Source: Xylogone sp. PMI_703
Lineage: Eukaryota; Ascomycota; Leotiomycetes
Direction: 5' to 3'
DNA length: 64,000 nt
Assembly (NCBI GenBank): GCA_021399445.1
Contig: JAJTUQ010000009.1
Location: 389,501-453,500 of the forward strand
Shown here: positions 46,272-57,044 of the stretch, in pieces
Numbering within the stretch: the stretch's first letter is position 1
Layout: each line of letters begins with the position of its first letter
Made by a program: the position numbers and the translations under genes
Notes under the pieces: generated by a model
What the model saw: only the letters and a program-made list of their open reading frames with translations
What the model was told of the DNA's origin: nothing
Databases searched by the model: none

Positions 46272-48303
46272 ATGAGTCGTCCGTACGTATTTAGCAAAGG
46301 CAGTGCTAGAGTCTAGTGTCTACGCTGACAAGATGAGCCTTTGCACAGGGAAAAATACTCGGCATCATTTGCTTTCTTTGAAGGCCTCTATGAAGTAAGA
46401 AAAGATATTCTTTTATCTAGTTGATACTACACGCTAACCACGTGGCTGTACATCAGGCGGGTGTGAGCCACGTTTTCGTAAATCTTGGCTCGGACCATCC
46501 CGGTATCATGGAGGCTCTCGCACAAGGCGCCCATACAGGGGTCAACTTCCCCAGGGTTATCACTTGCCCTCATGAGGTATGCCAAACAACCACCCTTGCT
46601 ACCCCCCAGAATTATATTCTGACCGGCCGGTAGATGGTAGCCATGTGCATGGCGGATGGATTTGCTCGCCTCACCGGAAAGCCCCAGTGCGTACTGGTTC
46701 ATGTTGATGTAGGTACTCAAATGCTTGGCTGTCCAATGCACAATGCTTCGGTGGCAAGATGCCCTGTCTTTGTCTTTGCAGGTCTTTCGCCTTTCACACT
46801 TGAAGGCGAGCTACGCGGTTCCCGTACGGAATACATCCATTGGTTACAAGACGCTCCAGATCAGAAGCAAATTGTCTCACAATTCTGCCGGTACAGCGGG
46901 GAGTTTAAAACCGGCAAGAATATCAAGCAGATGCTTAACCGTGCACTTCAATTCGCTACAAGCGATCCTAAAGGCCCCGTCTACATGGTTGGGGCTCGGG
47001 AGGTCATGGAAGAGGAGATAGAACCGTATTCCCTTGACTCAAGTGTCTGGGAAGGCGTAGCACCAGCTGCTTTACCACCGCAGGGAGTCGAAACTATTGT
47101 AGAGCTTTTGACTGAGGCAACGAGCCCATTGATTCTCACTGGTTACTCAGGGCGAAATCATGCTACTGTTCCTCAGCTCATGGAGCTAGCCGAGGCCATA
47201 CCAGGTGTACAGGTATTGGACGTGCTCGGAAGTGACGTCTGTTTTCCATTTAGCCATCGGGCCTCACTGGGAGTTGGAATCGGTCGTCATCCCAAAATTG
47301 AGTCAGCAGATGTCATTCTGGTGATCGATTGCGATGTAACCTGGATACCAACGCTGTGCAAGCCAAGGGCAGATGCAAAGATTGTGCATATCGATGTGGA
47401 TCCCATTAAGTCTAACATGCCACTCTATTATATCCCAGCCTCTCAAAGGTACCGAGCAGACGCCGAGACAGCTCTACGACAACTAAACGCTCATATTTCT
47501 CAGAGTACAAGATATGCAAACTTGGTAGCAAAGGAGCCATACGCTACCCGTTGGAGGAAGTTGGCCGAGGAGCATCAACAGCGCCTCATGAACCTAGCAG
47601 AGATGGCCGCCGAGCCGGACGACAAGGCTGTGTCGCCAAGCACATCATACCTTTGCGCACAGCTGCGCAAAACATGTCCTCAAGACACTATTTGGTGTCT
47701 TGAAACCGTCACCAATGCCCCGTTTGTCTACCAACAACTACAGGTTGATGAACCAGGCCACCTCATCAACGCTGGAGGGGGTGGGCTTGGTTGGTCTGGT
47801 GGTGCGACCATTGGTGTGAAACTAGCATCAGACTGGTTGGCTGGCGGGCAGGGCAAAGGGAAGTTTGTGACAGAGATTGTTGGTGACGGTACGTTCATGT
47901 TTGGCGTGCCGGGCACAGTGTACTGGGTTGCTAGGCGCTATCAGCTACCAACATTGACGATCGTACTAAGCAATAAAGGTGAGTTCTACTTGACTCTGGT
48001 AACCTCAATATGCGCTTGTTGCTAAAAGAATTATGCTTGACAGGATGGAATGCCCCTCGCAACTCACTTGAACTCGTCCACCCAACGGGGTATGGGTCAA
48101 AGATTTCGAATAAAGACTTGAACATCTCGTTTGAACCCACTCCTGACTACTCTGGAATTGCAAAGGCTGCGGCTGGGGGCAAGGCTTGGGCAGGTATCGC
48201 ATCTACCGTACAGGACATAAAATCGATGTTACCAGAAGCAGTAAGGATGGTGCAGAATGGGGTTTCTGCGATCCTTGAAGTCCGTCTTGCCGGCTCTTGG
48301 TGA
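46272..48303 (+). CDS. thiamine-diphosphate-dependent enzyme (acetolactate synthase / 2-oxoacid decarboxylase / lyase family)
   Basis: Exons 46272-46282, 46349-46394, 46457-46576, 46634-47978 and 48044-48303 join to 593 aa. The first exon holds only MSR and two bases of the next codon. Glu59 in VITCPHE is the conserved glutamate that activates ThDP N1'. The Pyr domain continues MVAMCMADGFARLTGKPQ, the middle domain has EATSPLILTGYSGRN, and the PP domain has INAGGGGLGWSGGATIG and the metal motif GDGTFMFG...LSNKGW. No mitochondrial leader is present, which argues against the biosynthetic Ilv2. It could be a benzoylformate/phenylpyruvate-type decarboxylase or a benzaldehyde-lyase-type carboligase, but the substrate is not decided by sequence. 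Its neighbours point to aromatic substrates. Confidence 0.8.
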
Positions 48304-49097
48304 ACCCGCTGTTATATTCGACTATTGTTATAGACGGGTATTCTTATGTATACTATAATGCTCAGAATTTCTCAAGATACATGCATAATGTGAATTTTTC
48401 TCATTGTATAAACTCCTTTGAAATAGTTAAACCATTTAGTTATGCTGATGCATTAGTAAATATGCAAGCTAGATGAAAAGCTAATTGTGAAGAAAGTTGT
48501 CAGCTAGCGCTTCCGGAAAGCTTCGGAAGTTCCGATCACGTTACTTTACTAAGGAATAACTAACCTTGATAGGAAAACGCTGAAAAGGAGCTGGTGAGTC
48601 GAATTATTAGATCTACGATCAACACTTCAGTCGAGGCAAGAACTGCTACGCTGTAATAATTTGAAGCCCACACAAAAGGCTACATACAATCCGCATAGGA
48701 GTTTATTAGGTCCATGGTTAGAATTTTCCTTGCAGATGCGGGTTAAGAGAAGCCAAAACCTTCATATGCTCGTGGTTTGTAGGTACGAGCGATTCGGCCC
48801 GGCGCAATGCTATATACTCCAACTACATAATATATTCAGCCATAATATACTTTAGGGAAAGTCTTGGCCCCCGGCTCCCCGCATCTGAAGCTTAGATCTT
48901 CGTGGTGTACACGTGTAGGTGTATCGATCGCATCTAGACCCCTCTCGGTTTTACGCACCATTATTCCAGGCATTCGAGCATCCTCTTGCACGCTCTCTTT
49001 CCTACTCTATAGCTCTTTCCTTCCGTGCAATTGATTCATTCAAGATTCATCCTCGAGCCCGTCGCGTGCTACAGGCAGCACAGCCCAGCTGAGCCGG
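48304..49097. other. intergenic, promoter of the SdrA-like regulator
   Basis: No gene seen. A GCTTCCGGAAAGCTTCGGAAG imperfect repeat lies near 48508-48530. Confidence 0.45.
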
Positions 49098-51594
49098 ATG
49101 ATGAACGGGGCACACACACGGAGAGATAGATCTTCCGGCGCCAAGGGCGACTTCGATCTTGGAAGGCGCAGAGTCCCTTATGCCCTTCGAGCTTGCGATG
49201 CGTGTAGAAAGCGCAAGGGCAAGTGCTGTGGTCGCCATCCTTGCGAGTACTGTGTGAGCCGCAACCAGACTTGTCACTTCTCACCGCATGCCAACCACTA
49301 TCGACCCGATGCCGCTCCAAACAATATTGATTCTCGGTCACAGATAACGCGCTCATGGGCGCCAGAGTAGGAACACATCCACAGCCATGTTATAGCATGC
49401 CACTCTCTGCTGACAAAACCGCTGACTTAGGGCGTTGAGCTCTCTCGGCGAGCTTGTGGCGAATCTGCAGGGCCAGATTGACAGTCTCAAGGCTCAAGTG
49501 GGACAAGTCAAGGAGGTGAGCATTCCTGGCAATGCATCCTCTTCAGCATCGAGCAACACTCTCGTCCAGCCGCCCACGAACGACCCTTCCAATGCAAACC
49601 CAGAAGTATCCAAGGGGACCTCTCGGGCCAACCAAGATCCCTCTCCTCTGCCGGCAGAAGACCCCTCTCAAAACTCCTTTTATGGGCCTACTAGTCCCGA
49701 CTTCAGTCTGAACGTTGCTCAGGTTAGGCTACGCCAGGGAAGCGCCTCTAAGAGAACGCTGGAAAGCATGAATCTTGCCGGCATCAGTGAGACCCAGACC
49801 GACGAGGAAGACGATGCAATTGAAGTGGGACAGATGAAAGTAAATCCGTTGCAGACAAAAGTAACTAGCCCAGCAGCGTGCCAGAGGCTCCTACAGTTCC
49901 GTAACTCCTTCAACGTACGGGAAGCCGTTCGTCTCCTGCTCGTCTATCATGAAGTTGTGAGCGAGTACCACCCGATACTGGATATTGACATGCTGGTAAA
50001 GCAGGTTGAGTGGTGGTATACTTGGCCGAGCTCCCAACCACCATCAGGCCTCTCTAGGATTGACGAACACAGCGCCTTGGTAGCCAATCTTGCTATGGCA
50101 ACTGCTTTGTGCATTGAGTCCACATCTTTTAACTCAGAGGACTCTCCAATCGGGGATGAGATCTATGCAAACTGCCTGGACCTCATCAACATGGAGCTTT
50201 TGTCGCCGAGTCCTTGTATAAAGCACGTGATAACCATGCTCTTGGTAGTAAGTGCTTCCTCCACCAGCCCTCCCCTCCTAGTGCAGGCCAGGCGACTCAC
50301 CATATATTTAGGGGATCTATCACTTCTACAAAGACGTGCTGCCGTTTGCGTGGCGTATGTGTGGGCTCGCCGGCCGAACGTTGATGGAGCTGGGACTCCA
50401 TAATACTGAGGTGTCGCGACACAGGCTTAACACAGAGCAGCAATGGGATGAGTATGTAGTCATAATGAGCAGCATCGTTGTGCTTGACCAGCAGTGGAGC
50501 GCTGCCACAGGTCTACCAACACATTTTACCAGATCTGATTTTAATCATGAACTTAGACCTTCGGTGAGTGCAAGACGGCCAAAGGCACAAGTGCCACTAA
50601 ATAGGGGTCATGCTAATGGGCTCTCATATAAAATAAGAACCCCTATCTTAGGGCAATGATGGCTTTCGTACTCATCAGCGACAAATTTAATGAGCCCAGC
50701 TCGCGAGTCGCCAATGGAGGGGCATATGAGGATGATGACGAGTTCGACATCATGAACTTTCAGATCGAACAATGGAGAAAGAAGGCAGTGGGAAACTACA
50801 ACTTTGACCGAATTCTCACAGGCCAGCCACCTTCAGCCTTCCCTCCAGTTTGGGCGATACTCCTCAACCTCAGGGCAAATGCCGTTCGCGAATTGCTACT
50901 CCGACCTTTCTTCTTCTCTAATACACCCACAACTGCCAGCCGAAGGAATATCCAGCCTAGTCTCGACTTAATAACAGATACCATCGATGCCCTCTCTGTT
51001 ATAGATCGGACGACGGATATCTACCGCAGGCACCGTCCGTGTTTTCAACATGTTCTAAAGACTTCTTGCGCCCTCATGTTCCTCATCGTTGCGTATGTGG
51101 AACAGAACCGTGCTAGCCTGTCCACCGATTTGCCGGACAACTTTCCCCAGCTAATCGCCAGAAACTTGAGGAATGCACTCTCTCTCGCGGGTGCTTATAT
51201 TAAATCATCTCCTGCATCAAGGAGGCTATGGAAAAGATTGAGGCTTATGAAGAAGCTGCTCGCTGAAGCCGGTGTCTTGCATATCGAAAATCTGACCGGA
51301 GATGAGCGTCCACAGGCAAGCTACAGCATACCTCCGCAGCCCGCAGGAGCAGATGTTGCTTTCCCTATTGCGAGGAATTCCTCAACTGTACGTGATGCGA
51401 GGGGCGCCAGAATCAACGACCCTCTCCCAGCGCCTACACTGATTGATTTGGGATATCCGTTCTCCGCCGACTCATCATCTCCATCAGATTCGATACCTGC
51501 ACCCATGCCTCATGAGCTAAGTATGGATTGGATGACATCGCTCTCGGAAGACTGGGCCTTGAACAACACAAACGGTCTGTTTTGGGGGACATGA
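49098..51594 (+). CDS. Zn2Cys6 transcription factor, SdrA-like by position
   Basis: Exons 49098-49366, 49431-50247, 50312-50563 and 50638-51594 give 764 aa. The cluster at about residues 34-60 reads CDACRKRKGKC...CEYCVSRNQTC with C-x2-C-x6-C-x5-C-x2-C-x6-C spacing. A leucine/Gln-rich dimerisation helix (LSSLGELVANLQGQIDSLKA) follows the first intron. The TF domain includes MLLVGIYHFYKDVLPFAWRM across the second join, ELGLHNTEVSRHRL, and NPYLRAMMAFVLISDKF across the third. In Aspergillus the sorbic-acid decarboxylation regulator SdrA lies next to padA and cdcA. Here the gene ends 79 bp from the convergent PAD1 homologue, with the FDC1 homologue next. On that basis it is the likely activator of phenylacrylate decarboxylation. 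Confidence 0.85.
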
Positions 51595-51673
51595 GTTTTT
51601 ATTGGTAGTTTAAGAAATAGGTATCATAGGTTACATACCGCCAAGCTTCTGATAACACCGATTGACTGCCGGT

Positions 51674-52477
51674 TTACTTCTTGAAACCATCCCATCTTTC
51701 AAATCCATCCGTGTATATGCCCAAGGAATCCAACATCCGGCCTACAGTTTGGTTCACGATGTCGTCCAAACTCTCTGGTCGTGTATAAAACGCTGGCACC
51801 GGTGGAAATATAACAGCTCCTGCTCGACGCAAAAACAACATGTTGTCAAGATGCACATCGCTCAGCGGCGCCTCGCGGACTGCAAGTAGTAGACGACGGC
51901 CCTCTTTGAGGCTCACATCAGCGGCCCGCGAGATGAGATCATCGCAGAAGCCGACACGCACTGCTGCTAGTGTCTTCATGCTGCAGGGCACGATAGCCAT
52001 TCCATCATGTTGGAAAGATCCAGATGCAATCGGCGCTGAAAGGTCTTTTGCCGTATAGTTCGCGTATGCGAGCCCGCGGATATCAGCCTCTGTCCAGTGC
52101 GTCTCGTACTTTAATGTTGCCAGCGCCCATTTGCTGATGACGAGATGCGTTTCAATTTCCAGCTCCCGTAGAATTGACAGCATACGGATTGCGTACTGAG
52201 CGCCGGTCGCCCCAGTAATCCCGACGACGATCCGTGGTGGCCGTGAGGGCAGTCTTCTGTTGCTCGAAGAGGGGGAAACTGGGGTACCAGATGGTTGTAT
52301 TCCACCCTGGAAGGACGTGGTGGAAGAGCATTTCGTAGATTGAGAGACTCTTCGCACACATATTTTTACAGGCTCCAATATTTGAAATTTTGATTGATGT
52401 AGCTGATTAAGTGTTGAGGATGGTGGAGCTCGCGTTGCCGTGGCCAATGTACCCCGAAGTGATGTTTGCAGCAACAT
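51674..52477 (-). CDS. PAD1: flavin prenyltransferase, UbiX/PAD1 family
   Basis: An uninterrupted frame of 267 aa from the ATG at 52477 (MLLQTSLRGTLATATRAPP), whose basic Ser/Ala-rich leader fits mitochondrial import. The 39 upstream codons in frame are probably 5' UTR. The core is IVVGITGATGAQYAIRMLSI (FMN site), LVISKWALATL, SFQHDGMAIVPCSMKTLAAV and REAPLSDVHLDNMLFLRRAG, all UbiX signatures. The enzyme makes prenylated FMN from dimethylallyl phosphate and FMN, the cofactor required by FDC1/UbiD decarboxylases. It is divergent from the FDC1 homologue, across 748 bp that hold an inverted repeat. Confidence 0.93.
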   Translation of the reverse strand: MLLQTSLRGTLATATRAPPSSTLNQLHQSKFQILEPVKICVRRVSQSTKCSSTTSFQGGIQPSGTPVSPSSSNRRLPSRPPRIVVGITGATGAQYAIRMLSILRELEIETHLVISKWALATLKYETHWTEADIRGLAYANYTAKDLSAPIASGSFQHDGMAIVPCSMKTLAAVRVGFCDDLISRAADVSLKEGRRLLLAVREAPLSDVHLDNMLFLRRAGAVIFPPVPAFYTRPESLDDIVNQTVGRMLDSLGIYTDGFERWDGFKK

Positions 52478-53225
52478 GATAGCAGGATCGTTCCATCCGC
52501 TTTGAGACTTTATAAATACAGGTATTTCGGACCGAGACAGGTCAGATGTACCTGTATAAGTTATCGTTCCATAAAATTTACCAACAGGGGGCAAAATTTA
52601 TCCCAATTACGCTCCTGAACCCATCACTCAGCCGTCTCTCTGACGGATATTTCAGCTATTGTGCCCTTAGGAAGAACAAAAGCTTTGCTTCATGTCTTCC
52701 TAAAGGATGCATGGTATTCGTAGTGGCTGGAGAGGCATCCGGGGATTAGTATTACTTAGTACCGGAATAGGAATTGCATACGGAGGTACGGGCAGTTAAG
52801 TATCTGCACAGCACTAGCAGGAGATAGGCCCCCGAACATAATCCTATCTACATATGGTTATAAAAGCCGCTAAGTTTGGTTAGATCAACATATGATGTAT
52901 GAATACTATGAAATGATTGGGGAGTTACTACCTAATAACGGTAAGTAAAGGTCTCCCCTGCTAGTGCTATACAAATACCTTCCCGCCCGTACCTCCGTAA
53001 TATTGATTCCGTGATACGGCGGAGCAGTTCTTGTGATAATAAGTAAGTAAGGAAGAGTTCCGTCAAGCTCGAGCTGATAGGAGGTCTAGGCTTCTGCAAA
53101 GAAATCCTCGCCTTAAAAGTTTCTTTTTGCTCTCTATCTAGGTGGTCTCCTACAAGTCCGCCTCTCTTGAAGCTTGTTCTGCGGCAACTTAAGGTCGCCC
53201 GCGCTTAGCTAAGATTATAATAAAC
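52478..53225. promoter_or_regulatory. divergent PAD1/FDC1 promoter with a large inverted repeat
   Basis: The arms 52780-52821 and 52958-52998 are imperfect inverted copies. ACGGAGGTACGGG opens the left arm and CCCGTACCTCCGT closes the right. AGCACTAGCAGG (52810-52821) faces CCTGCTAGTGCT (52958-52969). Similarity appears to extend outward (CCGGAATAGGAATTGCAT against ATTGATTCCGTGA). The loop is about 135 bp and holds no gene. CGG-rich ends suggest binding sites for a Zn2Cys6 protein, one facing each gene. A small MITE is the alternative reading. Confidence 0.65.
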
Positions 53226-54920
53226 ATGGGTCTTTCATACATACGGTCTTGTCGACCACTCCGCAAAATCATTTACAATTTTAATGCAAGCCCCTTGCTT
53301 GCAGGATGGAACCGAGCAGTTCACACGGTCAGCAAAGAGATCCTAAACCCTGACGCCCCTACCGCGCAGCTTGATTTCCGTGCCTTCATTGACCAGCTCC
53401 GACTTGATAATGATTTGGCTGAGATCAACCAAGAGGTGGATCCGCATTTAGAAGTTGGAGCCATTGTAAGGCGCGTCAGCGAGTTGAACGACAAAGCACC
53501 GCTTTTCAACAATGTTAAGGGTGCCAAAAATGGCCTCTGGCGTATATTTGGAAATGCGGCGAGCCTGAGACCTACGGAGAAGGAGAAGTTTGGCCGTATC
53601 GCTCGAAACCTAGGACTACCCCCGCATGCAACCTGGAAGGAGATATGTGACAGATGGCAAGCCGGCAAGAGATCCAAACCTCTGCCACCTAATATCCTTG
53701 CTACAGGGCCTTGCAAAGCAAACAAGCTTCTCGGCGAGAGCATTGATCTCACAAAGCTCCCTGCCCCGTTGCTACATCAGGACGACGGGGGCAAGTATAT
53801 CCAGACATACGGCCTCCATGTGCTGCAGACACCTGACAAGTCATGGACAAACTGGTCCATCTTCCGCGGCATGGTACACGACAAACACCGGATAGTGTGT
53901 CTTGTTGGCAGTGGGCAGCATAATTCGATGATTCGCGACAAATGGCTCGCCGCTGGTAAAACCGAGATCCCCTGGGCACTCGCCATGGGCGTACCTCCGA
54001 TTGCCTCTATTGCTTCTGCTATGCCTGTACCCACTGGCGTATCAGAGGCAGAATATGTTGGAGCCTTGGCTGGCCAACCTCTCGATCTCGTCAAGTGCGA
54101 ACTAAGTGACCTCCTCGTACCAGCAAACTCCGAAATTGTTATGGAAGGGACATTCTCTTTAACAGAAAAGGCCATTGAAGGTCCGTTTGAAGACTATCTC
54201 GGTGTTGTGTTTGAAAATGATGAACACTTGCAGCCACTATTCACAGTTAAGGCGATCACCTATCGAGACGACGCCATCCTCCCCGTATCAGTACCCGGTC
54301 GCATCACCGATGAGTCAGTAGGTTCTATAACCCCGTGATACCAAACTTTTTAAGTTCAGATAGTTAATATTAATACTATTTAGCACACGACGGCAGCCCT
54401 AGCATCAGCCGAGATCCTCGAACTCTGCCAGCAGAACAACCTTCCCATAAAAGAAGCGTATGCCCCTCTCGAGACGCACGCTACTTGGTGTGCTTTGAAA
54501 GTTGATATTCAGAAGCTCGCAGATCTCAAGACAAACTCCAGTGACTTTTGCAGGAAGCTTGGAAGCTTGGTATTCAACAACAAGAGTAGTTTGCTCGTGA
54601 ATCGCCTCCTACTCATCGGTGACGATGTTGACATACAGCACTTTGATGACATCGTTTGGGCTTTTGCGACTAGGTGTCATCCCAAGAGCGGTGAGTATGT
54701 TTTCGATGACGTGCCGGGCTTCTTCCTATCGCCTTACATGTCTCATGGAGAAGGGGATCCAAAGCACGGTGGCAAAACCGTGTCGGACTGCTTGCTTCCC
54801 ATGGAGTACCAAGGCAAGAGGAATTTTCGACACGTGGATTTTGAGTCCTCGTATCCTGAAGAGATCAAGACAAAAGTGAGAGCAAATTGGGAAAACATGG
54901 GATTTGTGGTGTCTTCCTAA
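53226..54920 (+). CDS. FDC1: prenyl-FMN-dependent phenylacrylic acid decarboxylase, UbiD/FDC1 family
   Basis: Exons 53226-54317 and 54384-54920 give 542 aa. The first 45 residues are basic and look like a mitochondrial leader. The conserved start is LDFRAFIDQLRLDNDLAEIN. GGKYIQTYGLHVLQTPDKSW and NWSIFRGMVHDKHR contain the active-site Arg, and MGVPP and GRITDESHTTAALASAEI (across the intron) follow. The catalytic loop reads EGPFEDYLGV with Glu318 first. In characterised FDC1 enzymes this is EGPFGEMHGY, where the second Glu is the proton donor; here Asp323 stands in its place and the substrate-facing residues differ. The reaction class is decarboxylation of alpha,beta-unsaturated aromatic acids (cinnamic to styrene type), but the altered loop suggests a different substrate range. 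Confidence 0.9.
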
Positions 54921-55746
54921 GCTCCACCCAGCAGAGGAACTGCTACTTGCACAATTTTACCAAGGGATTAAAGACATAAACAAGTTAAATTACGTCAATA
55001 CTTAATTTAAATATTTTAGGTGCTTGCGTAGATATAGTATACATCATGAGACAAAAATATATATAATGTTAGAGTAAATCAATAGATTCGTGAATTAAAA
55101 ATTCCAGATATATTTTTAACATCCTTAATTTGATTTATTCATCAATTAAATTAATATCACGGAAAACAGTAATTATAGGGAAGATGAGTCTTGGTTATTC
55201 ACCCATCCCTCTTCAGATAAGGCATGCTTTATTAGTCTACTTGTGTAAAGATGATTGCAAGCGTTGAAGTCAACTACTGTTCGGACGAGAAGCGGGGCGC
55301 CGAAGCAGGCGAGGCAGGGTCTCAGGGTAGGATAATGCTGGGAGGAAGAACAGCGGAATTGCCGAAGGCTTTGCCTGCTTTAGTACTAGCGGCCGTGTAG
55401 GAATGTTCCTCCGTCGACTCTACGGAAGCGGGCCTCGGACCCACTTTCCGTAGCCCGGATGATACCCCACAGCCTCGACAGTATCCGTGCTGTTTTCTGT
55501 ATCTTCGGCTCAAGATTGATGGGATTATCCGGGGGTTGATTATCCGGGGGTTGATTATCCGCTATGATATGATGGTAACAAGAAGAGCTCGGAAACGTGA
55601 GTAAGCTGAGGAGGGTATCACGTTATCCAGTACCTGCTGCATTCATTGTCGGGTCTAGTATATTGAAGCTACACTATCAGAACTGTACACTACTAAGGGC
55701 TATGGGATAAGCCATATGGGTGTCTCATTAAAGTCATTCTGTCCGA
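54921..55746. other. intergenic, AT-rich then with a short tandem repeat
   Basis: 54960-55160 is AT-rich. At about 55518-55560 the unit GGGGGTTGATTATCC is repeated, with a further partial copy. No gene supported. Confidence 0.5.
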
Positions 55747-56627
55747 CTACTCTTCGTAGCTAATGACCCCATCAATAGTTCCAGCATGGAGTCCTCCAGT
55801 AATCAGAATATCCGCCGCGGTAGTGTGCCGAGCGGCATCGCTCAGGAGGTAAATGATGGCCCCTGTGAGATCGTTCGCGGTACTGAGTCGTTTCAGCGGA
55901 GGAGACAGCCACATCTGGTCTCCTTCACGCTTGCTCTTACTAGCTCTCACACTTCGCGTCATCTGTGAGTCCACGTACCCTGGCGAGACGGTATTGACGC
56001 GAATATTGTGTTTGGCCAGTTCCACGGCCAGCGCTTTGGAGAGCATCAGAATTCCACCCTTAGATGCATTGTACGCCGCCATCCTGTACCCCGGAAGGGC
56101 GATATGTGAGGACTGCGAAGCAATTAAGACACAACTCCCACCGCTGTTTTGCTTGATGATCTGCTTTGCCACAAGCTGCATGATGAAGAATGTGCCACGG
56201 ACCTAGGAAACGTCAGCCTTGGATAGATTGATCCGGTGGATGTTGGGAGACGTGCGTTAACTTCCTGGATCTTCGTAAACTCCTCCCAGGTCTGGTCCAC
56301 AAACGGCTTGTCGATTGCAATTCCTGCCGCGGGCACACAACCATCGATAGACTCAAGAGCTTGAAGAGCTTTGTCAAAGCCTGCTTGGAGACTGTCCTGT
56401 CGGGTCACATCTGCCTGGATGTAGACCGTCTTCGTGCCAAATTCGGATCCAAGCGTATGGAACTCTTCAATCGGTATATGCTGAATGTCAAGGACAGCGA
56501 CATTTCCACCCATCTCGCAGATAGCCCGGGCTGCGGCAAAACCAATGCCCTGAGCTCCGCCTGTCACTATGTAGTTGCGCCCTCGCAGCTCCAACATAGG
56601 CCGTACATTGTCGAGTGTGTCTGTCAT
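55747..56627 (-). CDS. short-chain dehydrogenase/reductase (SDR, classical)
   Basis: Minus-strand exons 56627-56256 and 56202-55747 join to 275 aa. The cofactor motif is YIVTGGAQGIGFAAARAI (TGxxxGxG). AAGIA corresponds to the usual NNAG-type segment and is atypical (PAAGIAI). The catalytic Ser lies in VLIASQSSH and the YxxxK in YNASKGG. The C-terminus keeps NTVSPGYVDSQM and ITGGLHAGTID. The intron would be a rare GC-AG type: the exon ends GAAGTTAAC, the intron starts GCACGT and ends CCTAG, giving the typical QEVNVRGTFF. A GT donor six bases earlier (GAA|GTTAAC) gives a two-residue-shorter EVRGTFF version. The protein is related to sorbose/mannitol-type NADP reductases; the substrate is unknown. 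Confidence 0.87.
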
Positions 56628-57044
56628 CTTGCAAGTGTAATAGGAGATACACTAAATGGCATTCTCGCTCGAGATTATTGAATGATCTATACTAGATGGT
56701 AGTAACAGCCTATGTACTAATACTTGGGTATTGGTCTCAGCTTGGCTTAGGTATGGAAGCTACGGAGATGGAGCAACGGTATGATTTCCGATGGTGCCCT
56801 ATATACGACCCCTGCCCGGGCACTAACCGCCGAAGCAGCGTATCGCGCTCCATGTATAGTCAACCCATGGTTTTGCCTCACATAATTTTATCTAAGCACT
56901 TACGTCGTGCCTCTCGTAACCAAGGTTATATACCTCGTCCAAGCACTGCGTATGTACGCAGATAGCTACACTACTTCAAGATTCAAGCTTAGCCTATCGA
57001 CTTCTCTGCATTGGTGAAATAAATTTACCAGTATTACTTGCATC
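56628..57044. other. divergent intergenic region, SDR and DLH/SnoaL-like genes
   Basis: No gene seen; probably a shared promoter. Confidence 0.45.
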
